A stretch of DNA of 64,000 bases from Aspergillus flavus (GCF_009017415.1 NC_092405.1:1674001-1738000), one strand, 5' to 3'; shown: positions 12,480 through 23,114, numbered from the stretch's first letter. Made by a program: numbers and translations. The notes: generated by a model not told the origin, from the sequence alone.

Positions 12480-12550
12480 GCAGTTCTTTTTTTACTTCGT
12501 GCCTAATATTATATAATTAAAAAATATAGATAAACAAAGCTGTAGAGAAA

Positions 12551-12597
12551 GAAATTTATAGATACAGTATAGGAATTTATAGCTACAGTATAGAAAT
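12551..12597. repeat. Short tandem repeat, about 21-22 bp unit, two copies
   Basis: Unit 1 (12551-12572) and unit 2 (12573-12593) share the core AATTTATAG[A/C]TACAGTATAG and differ by one substitution and one A. A third partial copy begins at 12594. It sits in the AT-rich block next to the inverted repeats. Confidence 0.7.
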
Positions 12598-13385
12598 TAC
12601 GGGCCAAGTATATAGAAAACAGCACGGGTATATATCTTATTCTTCTATATAACACCAAGAGGGTAGTTCCCATATATAATAGTAGATAGATCTTCTGCAA
12701 GGGGGGCACTGGACAACTTCTCATCGCAAAATACCGATTCCTTGTAGATTAATAAGCTATAATATCGTGCAGAGTCGTTGCAATGGGCGCTATTCACAGA
12801 ATACTAACGGCATACTTTTCGAAAACGGGTTCCCTGGTCTACAATTTACTGATCTTAAAATAATTGCGCGACCATTTTACCCCCTAATGTATTGGTTAGC
12901 ACTGTCTTCAGTACAGTGGCGCTCGTTATTGCATTCCATGTGTATACACATACAGAGACTGTTTTAAGCCCCAATCACATGATAAGCCAAACCCAAAATG
13001 GATTTGGAGTAAATCACGGTTCTGTATATACATCGTATTGATACTGAATCTTGTACCCGACCGTACTGTATACTACAAGTTCGAGAACCTAGATATGGAC
13101 GACTAAAAGGCTCCATGCAAACGGAGCAAACTAGTAATCGTTGGCAAGGTGTCAACTTTCCTCCTCCATCCCTCGTTGCTTCATTGCAAAAGCTCTGGCC
13201 TTGCTTTGGGGTCCAACCCCCTCTAGCTCTAAGCAACGCCTTCCAGAGATATCTGCGACGATGATTATAAGCCACAGGCGAGGCACTCATAGAATAGAAT
13301 AGGGTAATATGCCCATTGGCAGCTTGCCCCCATTCCTGGTACTCCGATCGCACACCCGCAACCTTGTACTCCCCGAGCCCGCATC

Positions 13386-13576
13386 GTGCCACGCATCAAC
13401 ATCAATCAGTTTAACTCAATTTTCTGCCGTTTGCCGAATGGGAAGGGGGCAACGAATACGATGACCAGCCCCCCAAGATACGTCGTCTATACAATCGATT
13501 GGAAGGTTATACTCAACCACAAGGCGGTAGGTAGAGTGACCGAAGAGGGTTTGGATGTAGCTCCTGGCGAGTATTA
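13386..13576 (+). pseudogene. Possible remnant of a multicopy fungal protein gene
   Basis: The frame around 13461-13573 reads YVVYTIDWKVILNHKAVG and continues to VTEEGLDVAPGEY before a TAG. From memory this resembles a stretch found in Aspergillus multicopy proteins (pattern WKVxLNxxxV...TExxLxxxPxxYW), where a Trp would occupy the position of the TAG, so a TGG-to-TAG change is possible. No ATG-initiated long frame or flanking exons were found. It lies between the AT-rich block and the trypsin-like gene. The family match is recollection, not a search, and the call is weak. Confidence 0.3.
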
Positions 13577-13809
13577 GGACACTTTGGAAGTATATATTAG
13601 AGGTTTCAAGTTTAAAGGAAGCCTGATGAAATCATCACATCGAAATTGAGTATTATTGTTCTGCTCAAGAATAAATGGGACCAGACGGAGAGAGCAAGGA
13701 AAGTGAAGAGATATGGCTGAGGGAGGGACTGAAACGTAGCAGGATTCCGCTGCATTGCTAACTATTCTGCTACATGTCAACTCTGATTATCCTCCCAACC
13801 AGATATCAC

Positions 13810-14535
13810 TTATGCTAGTTTGGAGTTGATCCAATCGAGATAAGCATCGACCTGAGTTTCAACACCAGGATAGTTACCCGCGTCACAGCTTTTGGCTCGA
13901 GAGATAATTCCCACGAGAGTGCCAGCTGAGTCCACCACAGGACCTCCTTGATCAGCCTGACAGGCCCCTTTGCCATCCTTGGTGATCACACAAAATTCTC
14001 TCCTTGTGATTGTGGTGATGGGTCCATATATGTTTTGGCAATTCGATCGAGAGATGATATTCACAGAAGCTGTCTTCAGGGTCCTTGAAAAAGATGCCCC
14101 TTTAGAAGTCTCTCCCCAGCCAAATATCTGAACCGAGCTCCCGTAGCCGAGCGCCTTTTGCTTTGTTGGTAGTTGGGCTGGGGTAGCACCTGAGTAGGAG
14201 TCGGCCAAGGCAAGGAATGCAATGTCGTTATCGAGAGAGTCCGCATCGTATTGAGGATGGATATCAATTGAGGCGACACCAATCACAGTTCCACCACTGG
14301 CATGCTGAAGCGAGCCAAGCCGAACGTTGATGCTTGTGGCATCCTTGTCCTTAACACACGATGCTGCAGTGATTACAGACTTCTCGCCAATCAAAGATCC
14401 GGCGCAAAAAAGCCTGGTTCCGGACAATCCGACGGTGAAAGGCGCCTGGTCCTTAGTTGCCTCTACACCGTTCACAATGGCGTTGGCAAAGCTGGCAATC
14501 GCAAGCAGGAGAGAAGTAAAGGGCACAACATGCAT
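13810..14535 (-). CDS. Trypsin-fold secreted protein lacking catalytic residues (pseudoprotease)
   Basis: Intronless, 241 residues, the usual length of a secreted trypsin-like protein (S1 family). The start is the ATG at 14535, followed by a clear signal peptide (MHVVPFTSLLLAIASFANA). IVNG, the normal mature N terminus, follows directly. The fold signatures are present: GSLIGEKSVITAASC, DNDIAFLAL and GWGETSKG. The catalytic triad is not. The His of TAAHC is Ser (TCG codon), the Asp of DNDIA is kept, and the Ser of GDSGGP is Gln in QADQGGP (CAA codon). The position six residues before the catalytic Ser, normally the Asp that gives trypsin its Lys/Arg preference, is Gly. The frame is intact, so this looks like a maintained non-enzymatic homologue, perhaps a binding protein. 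Fungal trypsins are extracellular. Confidence 0.9.
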   Translation of the reverse strand: MHVVPFTSLLLAIASFANAIVNGVEATKDQAPFTVGLSGTRLFCAGSLIGEKSVITAASCVKDKDATSINVRLGSLQHASGGTVIGVASIDIHPQYDADSLDNDIAFLALADSYSGATPAQLPTKQKALGYGSSVQIFGWGETSKGASFSRTLKTASVNIISRSNCQNIYGPITTITRREFCVITKDGKGACQADQGGPVVDSAGTLVGIISRAKSCDAGNYPGVETQVDAYLDWINSKLA

Positions 14536-15927
14536 GATTGATGTTGTAGTAGGTTTGATTTTGGGTTTCGGGAGTCGGAGGAGATAAGACCAAATCGGAA
14601 ACAGAAGATTCTTGGAATCTGGGAATGAAGGGGATTTAAGAAAGCCTACGGAGTACAACTGTATGTGATCTACCACGTAGTTCCTTCTCAATCAATCCCA
14701 TTCTGGCCGAAATATTGGCGATCAGTGTCGATTCCTCACATTATTGCATAGCTGGAGATTCCCCCTCTCACCCCCTTACTCCACCGTGTCTTATTGTACT
14801 AGAATAAATTCGAGGGACCTCAGGCTGAATCAATAGAAAGTGGGTCACTAGTCAGTGATTTGAAGGTTACAGTATCGATAACATGATCGCAGAGAAGCTC
14901 TGCATCCTGTACTGCTTATCTAGCAGAGCACCCGCAGCTGAGCCATTTGGAGCAGCCATTGCTGCGCTGACCATAATGGCATAGATGAAAATGAAAGGCT
15001 GTATTATACAGTGGTTTTCGAAATCAGTTACACCTCCAAACTCTTGCGACTTCATTCTCGGAAAATAAATCCGCCATATATGAGCTCTGATTGGATTAGT
15101 TCTCTTTCAATAATGGTCGCCATATTTCTAGAATACAATAATCAGACCACGAGGAATGTATTTTACACGAAACCGCCATACACATGCTGTCTCGACTGTG
15201 TTTGTCAGGGTGGTAGCCAGTTAGTCAGATACGAATAAGACAACAATGACTTTGGGTTCAAAACTGTTCTTGAGGTCCCTCAAGAAGTCCTCAATTTCAA
15301 GCTATTTACATACATTCTTCCAGAGGGCTTCCTGCCCACCCAGGCACCGAGGAGAGACCGCTTGAGCTGGAGACAGGCCCTTGTGTAGCGCGAAGGTAAG
15401 ACGAGGTCGTACATGCGAGCTGACTTCACCTCGGAATCACCATCGAAAAGCCACCAATCCTTAGTCGACCCATCGTCGTAAAATCAAGCACAGCAGGGAC
15501 CGCAGAGCGCGCATACGGCGCCTTTCCTCAGCCACATACCGAGTGGGCCCTGACCCACCGCCAAAAGGCCACCGCCTCGGCGGAATCCTGTCAGGCTTCA
15601 CGAATATCCTAACGGGTTCCGAGAAAGAAAGCGTGTGTCTGTGGGGTAATCTGTTTTCGAAATCCATTGTACACATCTGAGAAATTATTGATCTGTATAC
15701 AAAGGACTTTCAAAGCAGAGGTGACTTGAGGATAAAGTACTATCTCAATATACACAGGGTTTTCCCGTGATAAAGGAAACACCAAGTACTGGCCTTGGCC
15801 TGGCCCAATCCTGACATATTTTGCTTCTTGATATCAAAACCCTCATATTTTCCGATTAGGTTCCTGAATGGTCTGTATTTGTCCCGATAAGACCCAGAGT
15901 GTACCCAAAAATTGTACCGGTAGGTCA
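14536..15927. other. Intergenic, mostly without features
   Basis: About 1.4 kb between the trypsin-like gene and the small secreted protein gene. The promoter of the trypsin-like gene falls at the left end and includes a TACGGAGTA copy at 14647-14655. Coding-like fragments at 15280-15676 are listed separately. No RNA gene was seen. Confidence 0.5.
15280..15676 (-). other. Two coding-like fragments in different frames
   Basis: On the minus strand an ATG-initiated frame runs from 15676 to 15461. A second frame takes over near 15485 and runs to a stop at 15280-15282, containing SARMYDLVLPSRYTRACLQL and GAWVGRKPSGRMYV. The sequence is more GC-rich than its surroundings and both segments look coding. 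A single frameshift or a missed short intron would join them. No family was recognised; it may be a broken gene. Confidence 0.25.
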
Positions 15928-16683
15928 TTAAGACCCGAATTGGACACAGTAATTATCAATTTGGTTGAAATAATAATGCGCCTTCTGAATCTTTTCATAT
16001 AGAGGATAATAAGCGTCTTCGAATGAAGCTGCGGCTTCTTTCTCATTTTGGCATCTCTCCAAAAACCGGTCATGATAGTACTTGGTCGATACTGATCAGT
16101 CAAAACGTCATTGATTTTTGGGAAAAACCCACCTTCCAATAGTCGTACGACCGGTATAGATAGTCGCCTAGCTTGAGATCCGACCTTTTCTGGTTAGTCT
16201 TTGAAGTCTGGGAGCATGCGAAAGCTGGACCAATGAGAGTGTCGAAGAAGTCAATTCCTGAAGCCGCAGTCTGATTGCAAGATACCTATTAGCGGAGTTT
16301 AGAGATAAATGGGAGGGTCATAATTACTTGATTGAATGCATTCGCAACAGCAGAGCAAGATCTGCTTTCCTGTTCAATATAATTATAATTAGCGAGGGTT
16401 AGATGCTCGAGTAACTAGAACATTTTCTCCATACTAGGCCACGGTAGTTATCCCCATATCGCAGTTCAGTGTAGGCGTAGTCTGTCTTCTCATAGGCCTG
16501 CTGAATGCGAATCTTGACAACAATGTACTGAGACTGAGCAGAATGGCCTTTTGTGAACGCCTGCATGCCTTGTTTGTATACATGTGTGATATCATCCACA
16601 TTTTGAACGAAACTGGTCTGTACTTGAGCCAATGTCGCTAAGGGAGCTAAGAGGAGTAAGGACGCCAGAGAGTGGACGAGCAT
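15928..16683 (-). CDS. Small secreted protein, unknown family
   Basis: Four exons: 16683-16435, 16369-16328, 16270-16133, 16080-15928, giving 193 residues. Introns are 65, 57 and 52 nt with CTAAT/TTGAC-type branch points, and all phases are zero. The start at 16683 gives a classic signal peptide ([20 protein letters not shown]). The mature part is mostly helical in character, carries a few Cys and ends in a Tyr-rich segment ([18 protein letters not shown]). No known domain is recognised. The last exon uses the second of two nearby acceptors; the first gives a less protein-like frame that fails to close neatly. The profile fits a small secreted protein or effector-like product, which is inference from size and signal only. 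Confidence 0.6.
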
Positions 16684-18696
16684 CTTGATACTAGATGGTG
16701 TTGAAATAGCTAGTGAGTTGACTTTCAAAATGTGAAATAGCTGCTATCTTGATGTTGTGGGGGCATAAGTAGGTATTTATATTTCGTAAGTTGAGATTGA
16801 TATAACCCTTGCTACCCTGCTAATGATCAGCAGACAATCAATACATATTTTGGAGCTATTCACTGTGGATACTCTGGCTGGATCTGATCTGCAGAACTCT
16901 TCCAATTCCGGGCATCTCCCGAGCATGCCTGTACAACACCTGTCTGAAATACCACTGGAGCATTGATGTGGTGCGATGGGGTATGCAGTGCCAATACTAC
17001 AGTATGTATGCAATTAATAGTGTTATGTACGCAAAGTACTAGTCGCAGATCACCTGAATTCTATCTTTCGGGTAGAGACAGTTCTTTAAGTGACCTCTAC
17101 TCCGCACTCAGTACGAGTAACCCCAATATGGACGACCTTACTCCGTATACCTTGTGAAATGCAGCCGTTAGCTGACGGTTGGTGAATAGGCTCCTCGCCA
17201 TACCATATGACATTACCGTTTCAGAGCTAATGAGACAGAATACTTGTGGTCCTATAAAATTAAAGGATTCGGTGTAGCTCGGAGTAGGTCGACCTCCGAA
17301 TGTGGAATGTTGATCATCGACGTAAAATCATATCGACCATAAACTATGCAGGGCACCAATAGCGCCAAAATTTGTATTGTAGATCATAGACACTATTAGT
17401 TGTGTAGGTCTTATTCCAAATTTTCGCGTGGAAATATGACCTGCGCCAAGACACTGTACGGCGCTATTGCTGATCACGAAATATTGCTTCCTGTTAGGGA
17501 CCAATGTTGGCTTTTTAAATATTCCACTCCCACAAAAAGTTTCCACAGAAAAGAATACGGTAGTATTCAGTATACAGTGAGTTGGAATTCAAACCTTTGT
17601 TCTGGGGGATCAGAACTAGTCAGACTGAAGTATCATAGCTCTGGTCGACGTTTTTTTAAAATTCAAAATTGTCTCTCAAATATGTATCACCCTCACCACA
17701 ACACGAGCAGTTTCTGAAGGCTGAAAGAGAATCTATATTTCCTTATCAGAGTGAGATTCCTTCCTTCGTTTATTGCTAAGTCAAGTAATTACCAGTGATT
17801 CTCTTCTCTAAGATCAAAAGTCCCCAAAGGGCATACATAGCGAGACGAAGTTAACCCCCTACCAGAAAGCATTGCATTACAACGATAAGGTATCAAGCCC
17901 TAAAATTCAATCATGATATGGGGACTTTTTTATAGTTCGTGCCCAAAAAGCTCTAGAGTTAGTGAAGACTCTGGCTTGGCTCAGTCTTTGGTAATTATTC
18001 CTTGAGAAGCTGGACAGCCCAGGAGTAGCAATCAAAGTCTGCCTCGATATGATAGCATCAATGGAAATGAGCTGCAGCTCAAGGGCAGATTACAAGCTCA
18101 GGTGGGCCCAATGTCAATCGGCTGGAAGACCATCGACTTGGATAGTTATATCATATATCCTTGGTACAGTGTATGGCCGTCCTAATGCAATTTTTCGTTT
18201 CGAATGGTTCACCCAGCCTGTGTGGTTGTCTACGATATCTTTTTTGCATTTCTGAAGGGCAAGCCAGTGGGTGGTCGAAAGACAACCAGATTGCATCATG
18301 ACTATCCCAATGCCCCAAGAAACGATGTGGCAGCAGCTAGGAACATTTTCTGGTCCGCAGAGGTGCAATGTATGTTTTTGGTCAGCCCTAGTGCCTCAGG
18401 CTGCCTAATCAGATACTAATTTATCAAGTACATCTCAGCCAACATTGACTTAACAAGGTAACACCTTCTCTTGTCAACACTACGTAACACATGCAAAATA
18501 TACAGAGAGTTTGAATTTATTTTACCTAACATGGAGTCTAATTCCAGGAGAAAGGTGCTTCTATTGTATATGTCAAAAATCAGCCTGGCAAACTATTACT
18601 ATCTTAGCCACTGCACTAGATGTCATCCAAGGTACACAGCTAACCAAGCACATATGTTCGAGATATACCGAAGCGTAGTCGTAGGTGTATTAGTGT
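16684..18696. other. Intergenic, no supported gene
   Basis: About 2 kb, AT-rich. The promoter of the small secreted protein lies at the left. A TACTCCGTA motif is at 17139-17147, and a 10-bp inverted pair (CAATAGCGCC near 17356, GGCGCTATTG near 17460) is visible. Open frames around 18049-18419 on both strands have no family signature and begin with non-ATG codons or lack context. Confidence 0.5.
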
Positions 18697-20507
18697 TTAG
18701 CCTGCGTGCTCGACGATCTCGTTCACCAGAACGCCGTCCTTGACGTAGGACTTGATCTGCTCGGGAACCGGGCACTCCTTGGTATCTTCATCTGTTCCCT
18801 CCTTGGGGGGAAGCATGATGTTGAGCGCTGTGCATTTGCTGGAGAAAACCTCGGTGTTTAAGCTCTGGGGGCCGAGGTAGACCGTGGCACCGTCCACCTG
18901 GTCCAGCAAAAGCGTGGGCGCCACGCCGTCGATCTGGAGAGCGAATTTGGTGCACTTAATGACATCAAGGCTGCTCACAAGGGAATCAACGATGATGGAG
19001 AGATCCTTGCAGTTGTCGATGGCGATGGCGTTGGCCTTGCTGGACACCTTCACGATGGTCTTGTTGCAACGGGAGATGAGGATGGACTGGTTCTGCTGGG
19101 CAGGGATCTCGACGATTTCGCCCGGGTTATCGAAGTTCTCGATGTACCACTTGTTGCTCTCGAGGTCCTTGCGAGGAGGTTTACGAACACGCATGCTCTC
19201 CGGCTTAGGCTTCTTACTCGGGGCTGGCGACTTAGAGCGAGAGATGCTGCCTTGCGAGTCAGGACGTTCCGGAACGGTCGAGCTTGCGCGAAGACTAGGG
19301 TTCTTGTGCGTCATTTCAGACTTGTCGACTTTCCGGAGACCAGAGGTGATAGCCTCACCCTGGTTCAACTGAGCAAAAACGGCGGACATATCACCTCCCG
19401 GGGCCGCGCTGGGCGGCGGAGGAACGCCAGGCGGTGGTGGAGGTGGTGGAGGAGCTCCACCAGGCACGTTCAGCGTCGGCACAGGGGGTGGAGGAGGAGG
19501 GGGAGGAGCTGAACCGCTGGCCCCGGTGCTAGAGCCGCCTTTGACCTGTCTGAGGGCTTCCAGCGCATCGATGCCGCTTTGCTCATTCCATGTCAGGCCC
19601 TTTGGATAGTGCTTCTTGAGATAGGCAGCAAGGGCCTTGAAGATTTGATAGTAGGATTGGATGTACTGGACGTGAGTCTTATCCCTGATGAGAACGTAAG
19701 TACTTTGCTTTGCGCTTGAATAGGATAGTAAAGGTCTTACTTTTCCTTGTACTCCTTCAAGACCTTGTTGCCATAGTACTCAATGCCACCAACGATTTCA
19801 CTGACAAAATCGCCTGGCTTGGGCTCAAAGAACCATCCCAGAGCCACGATACCCTCCGCGACCGCGCTGAGGTGGTTGAAAAGCGGAGAGGCCCGATTCG
19901 ACTCGCGGATCATATTAATAGAATCGGAGGCAGTGTGAAGCTCTGTCATGAGCTCTGCGGGCTGGGGCTCGGGCTTCTTCGCCTTCGTCGAGACGTAAAG
20001 GTAGGTGCGCTCGGCTTCGAAAGCTTGTAAGACAGCTTTCGACTACAAAACCAGTCAGTAGGCTGTCGCAACCACAATGTAATGACGTTCGGTTGGAGAG
20101 CCTCACCTGCTCAGCAACAAGGTCTCCAATTTTATTTCCAAGGTCCACGAAGTTCCGCACATCCTTATTGATCAGTGTATCGAAGTCCTCAATTTGAGGT
20201 GGGACGGCAGGAGCTGCAGGGGCCGGGGGAAAAGCTGGCTTGGGCGGTTCAGGAGCAACGGTCTCGGGGGCAGCGGCGGCATTCAATGTTTTCGGCGAAC
20301 TGGGGTCATCTAGTCCCATAGCCATATCCTCCAGGCGGGAGGTCGCGGCTTCCAGCCTATTACATCATTAATATAACGAAAAGAGAACGTGAAGCGCATG
20401 ACGAATGCTCCACACGACAGCTTCCTGTGCACTGTGCTTGAGGCAAGCTGATTCAGGCCTTACCGCTTAATAAGGGTAGTTAGGTTATGCATATGGCTGG
20501 TCGCCAT
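18697..20507 (-). CDS. Adenylyl cyclase-associated protein (Srv2/CAP)
   Basis: Four exons: 20507-20464, 20356-20107, 20042-19741, 19684-18697, totalling 527 residues. It starts MATSHMHNLTTLIKR, and the joined sequence continues RLEAATSRLEDMA, the usual CAP N-terminal oligomerisation helix. Next come a Pro/Ala linker, the helical CAP-N domain (through AELMTELHTASDSINMIRES and FKALAAYLKKHYPKGLTWN), a polyproline tract, a WH2-like actin-binding segment (AITSGLRKVDKSEMTHKNP) and the C-terminal beta-helix CARP domain (KWYIENFDNPGEIVEI to NEIVEHAG). CAP recycles cofilin-actin and binds adenylyl cyclase in yeast. All landmark regions are present and the length is normal. It is divergently arranged with the PfkB-like gene across about 420 bp. 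Confidence 0.95.
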
Positions 20508-20928
20508 CTTGAATGGCCCCTATCAAAGCAAGGGAGGAAGACAACTCAAGAGGGGTGAAAGATACAGGGAGAAAGGACAGTCCGACACTTCAAATGGAAG
20601 TTACAGAGGGACAAGTGATGGTACACTTGCCCGTGACTATGGAGTAAGCTGTGTCCGTCAGAATCGTAAGTTGCAACGGTGTCGGTTCCCAAAAGATGAT
20701 GCTCCTTATCCCGTGCCTGAGGCCTGGAGCTCCACGAGTGGGTCTTACGGTACAATACATTTGAATGGCCGTTTCGCATATTGTACGCTATGACGTTGGC
20801 GGTAAATTTTGGTAATTCTACCACATGTACGGAGTAGGATGGTATTCTGTAGATGCGATAAGAACTTCTACTACGGATACTGAACCCCGCCAATTTGGAC
20901 ACTTGTTAAGCATTACTATCTAGCAATA
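20508..20928. promoter_or_regulatory. Shared 5' region between Srv2/CAP and the PfkB-like gene
   Basis: 421 bp between two divergent start codons. It includes a TACGGAGTA copy at 20828-20836. Open frames inside it are short and unsupported. No TATA element stands out. Confidence 0.45.
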
Positions 20929-22257
20929 ATGACAGAACAAAGCGGCCCTACATCTTTCGCCAATCATGTGGACTTCTGTACACTAGGCATGTTCATCCTT
21001 GGTATGCTATAACACGCCCAAATCGGATGAACTGTCGAAACCCTACGGTATACTTACGAAACTCCTTTGATTCATGCAGATGATATTGACTTCGGGGGCA
21101 CTAGACCTAATGTCAAGAATATCCTCGGGGGTGCAGCGTCTTTCGCGGTTGTCGGTGCTCGTCTAGTCGCTGGAAAGGAGCACTCCCACGCTGTTAGCTG
21201 GATTGTTGATGTTGGCTCCGACTTTCCCTCGGAGGTTTTAGATGTCATCAACACATGGGGCACAGCATGCGTGATGAGAGAAGACAACAACCGATTAACC
21301 ACCAGGGCTTGGAATGGCTACGGTCCCAATGAGAAGCGGGGTGAGCACCTAACCTTCTTTCGCATGAACTCTAGAAAGGATACTGACGGGCTAGACTTCA
21401 AATATTTGACCCCTAAATTACGACTAGAACCTTGGATGCTATCCGATTCCCAGGTGTTCTCGAGGACCTTTCATATGGTCTGTTCAGCAGGACGTTGCGT
21501 GTCAATTGTGCAGAATATACTGCAGCGGCGAGAAGAACTACGGCGAGAAGGCAAAGCACCTTCCAGCAGCCAGGCTTCGGAGAGGCCATTCTTTGTCTGG
21601 GAACCTGTGCCTGATCTCTGTACACCCGAAGAGCAAGATAAATTCTTTGTTGCAAACCGGGTAGTCGATGTGGTAAGCCCTAATGAACTGGAGCTAGGAA
21701 TGATGTTTGGGCAGCCAGGGTGGAATGAAGAGAGCGAATTCGGGAAAGATATTGTCAAGCGCATCCTTGATTCGGGCATTGGCCCGAACGGAAATGGGCA
21801 CTTGGTTATTAGAGCAGGGAAAGATGGAAGCTATACATTCTCAAGAGGCCAGAGGATTTGGTTGCCCGCTTACCATCAACCCGATGCTTCAGCAAATACG
21901 CCAGTCGTCGATCCGACTGGTGCAGGTAATTCTTTTTTGGGGGCACTGACACAAGGGATGGTGACTGTTGATAGGGCCCCAGCCAAGATTGTTGGCTCAG
22001 TGCTTGCAGGGTCTGCTGTCTGGGAAAGGGCATTGGAAGCGTTGGGCAAGCAGAGTTATATACTGTCCTCTCTGATATTCGCCACTGTTGCTGCAGGTTT
22101 CGTTGTGGAGCAGATTGGAGTGCCCCATCTGTCTACGTCTACCGAGGAAAGAGAACTTTGGAACGGAACTGAATTCACGGAACGAGTCCGTCTGTACACG
22201 CAGCGATTGTATCGAACACTCGAAGAGTCTCCCCGGAAGCACTTGCAGATCAATTGA
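20929..22257 (+). CDS. PfkB-like carbohydrate kinase family protein, MAK32-type
   Basis: Two exons: 20929-21001 and 21080-22257, giving 416 residues. The first exon is MTEQSGPTSFANHVDFCTLG and a few more residues; the 78-nt intron (donor GTATGC, acceptor TGCAG) is phase 1 and restores DDIDFGG. The ribokinase-fold landmarks are an N-terminal GG motif (LGGAASFAVVGARL), a middle NELELGMMFG segment and a C-terminal VVDPTGAGNSFLGAL. In active PfkB kinases the last motif is DTxGAGD, with Asp as catalytic base; here it is Asn. The arrangement matches fungal Mak32, which in yeast is needed for maintenance of a dsRNA satellite, with no proven substrate. Cytosolic; no signal sequence. Confidence 0.8.
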
Positions 22258-22493
22258 CCGATTGAAGAACGCCCTTCTATTGTCGTACAGCCCACAATAA
22301 TATGAAACAAATACCTATCATGCCATATAAACCTTCCGAAGGGTTTCATTGTAGCCCATGCTCCCCCTTTATGAATCCTGCTTCGCAGCTTGCTGTCTCT
22401 CGTGTTCGATGATCTGTTTGCTCCAGCTACAGTGGAACAGTAAAATGTCAGTATGTGCGATCTTTGGCAGCGAACACCTCCGAGATGAACTGA

Positions 22494-22762
22494 CTAGCGA
22501 CTGGGGAAGAATCTGCCGGGTTCTGGCATCCTGTCACGGCGTTCCCGGTCGGCACTAATGCTCCATGTCACAGCAGCAATGCCAATCACGACCGCTCCCA
22601 TAATAGCAGTGTTGGCCCTCCAGTTCGCGGGCTGAGCGTACCAGCCTCCAGCGGGAGACCAGACTTCCTTGGGATACCTGAGTAAAAGATCGGTCAGCCT
22701 CTCACAGCATCAGTAGTTCGGGGAGAATTAATCGCATACGGGATCTTGCCGCCTCCACCCAT
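22494..22762 (-). CDS. Small single-TM mitochondrial protein (complex I subunit-like)
   Basis: Two exons: 22762-22740 and 22677-22494, giving 68 residues; the 62-nt intron has donor GTATGC and acceptor CTCAG. The protein starts MGGGGKIPYPKEVWSPAGGWY, has one hydrophobic helix (NTAIMGAVVIGIAAVTWSIS) and ends DRERRDRMPEPGRFFPSR. The GGGGKxPYPKxVWSPAGGW signature is highly conserved in fungal proteins that I remember as small NADH:ubiquinone oxidoreductase subunits, but I cannot fix which subunit, so no symbol is given. The expected place is the mitochondrial inner membrane. It is divergent from the mL44 gene. It is too short and too split to be found as a plain long open frame. Confidence 0.75.
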
Positions 22763-23114
22763 TGTGGTTGGAATATGATTGAACAATGGTAGGGAAAGAA
22801 CGTGGGCGATAGCTTGCTAGGAAAGCGTTGTTCTGGCGGGTTGAAGCCGAAATGACCGTCGACGTCCCTCGTCCCAGAACCCGTGACGCTAGCACCATAT
22901 GCGGTTTAGCGTCACGGTCGACTTTCTCACACGACTCGCGGTCCCGTGACTTCCGCCGAAGCTCGACTTTTCTCCAGCGGTCAAAAGTTCATACAATACC
23001 GACGTGGAAACCCCAACACTAAACCTCCACGCAACGCCCTGGGCAGCCCAATCTTATTTTCGCTCATTCCAATCGCCCTCCGGCTTCAGGTTTTCCACTC
23101 TCACAGTTGCCCAG
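22763..23114. promoter_or_regulatory. Bidirectional promoter between two mitochondrial genes
   Basis: 352 bp separate the divergent starts at 22762 and 23115. The core contains an 11-bp perfect inverted repeat (next entry) and a third CGTGAC near 22945. The short spacing and related products suggest co-regulation, which is inference. Confidence 0.55.
22881..22917. promoter_or_regulatory. Perfect 11-bp inverted repeat with CRE-like half sites
   Basis: CCGTGACGCTA (22881-22891) is followed after 15 nt by TAGCGTCACGG (22907-22917), its exact reverse complement. Each arm contains TGACG/CGTCA, the half site bound by ATF/CREB-type bZIP factors. It lies midway between two divergent mitochondrial genes. 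Confidence 0.6.

Larger units (their letters stand above)
11791..13385. other. AT-rich intergenic region
   Basis: About 1.6 kb without a supportable gene. It contains a T homopolymer near 12043-12062 and a strongly AT-rich core (12330-12660) with hairpins and a short tandem repeat, listed separately. A minus-strand open frame at 12964-13392 begins with GTG and has no family signature. The composition is compatible with decayed repeat DNA. Confidence 0.5.

Noticed and set aside
12964..13392. 142-codon minus-strand frame
   Set aside because: Begins with GTG, has no family signature and no flanking exons.
18049..18419. Overlapping short frames on both strands
   Set aside because: Non-ATG starts or random-looking composition; not supported by homology.
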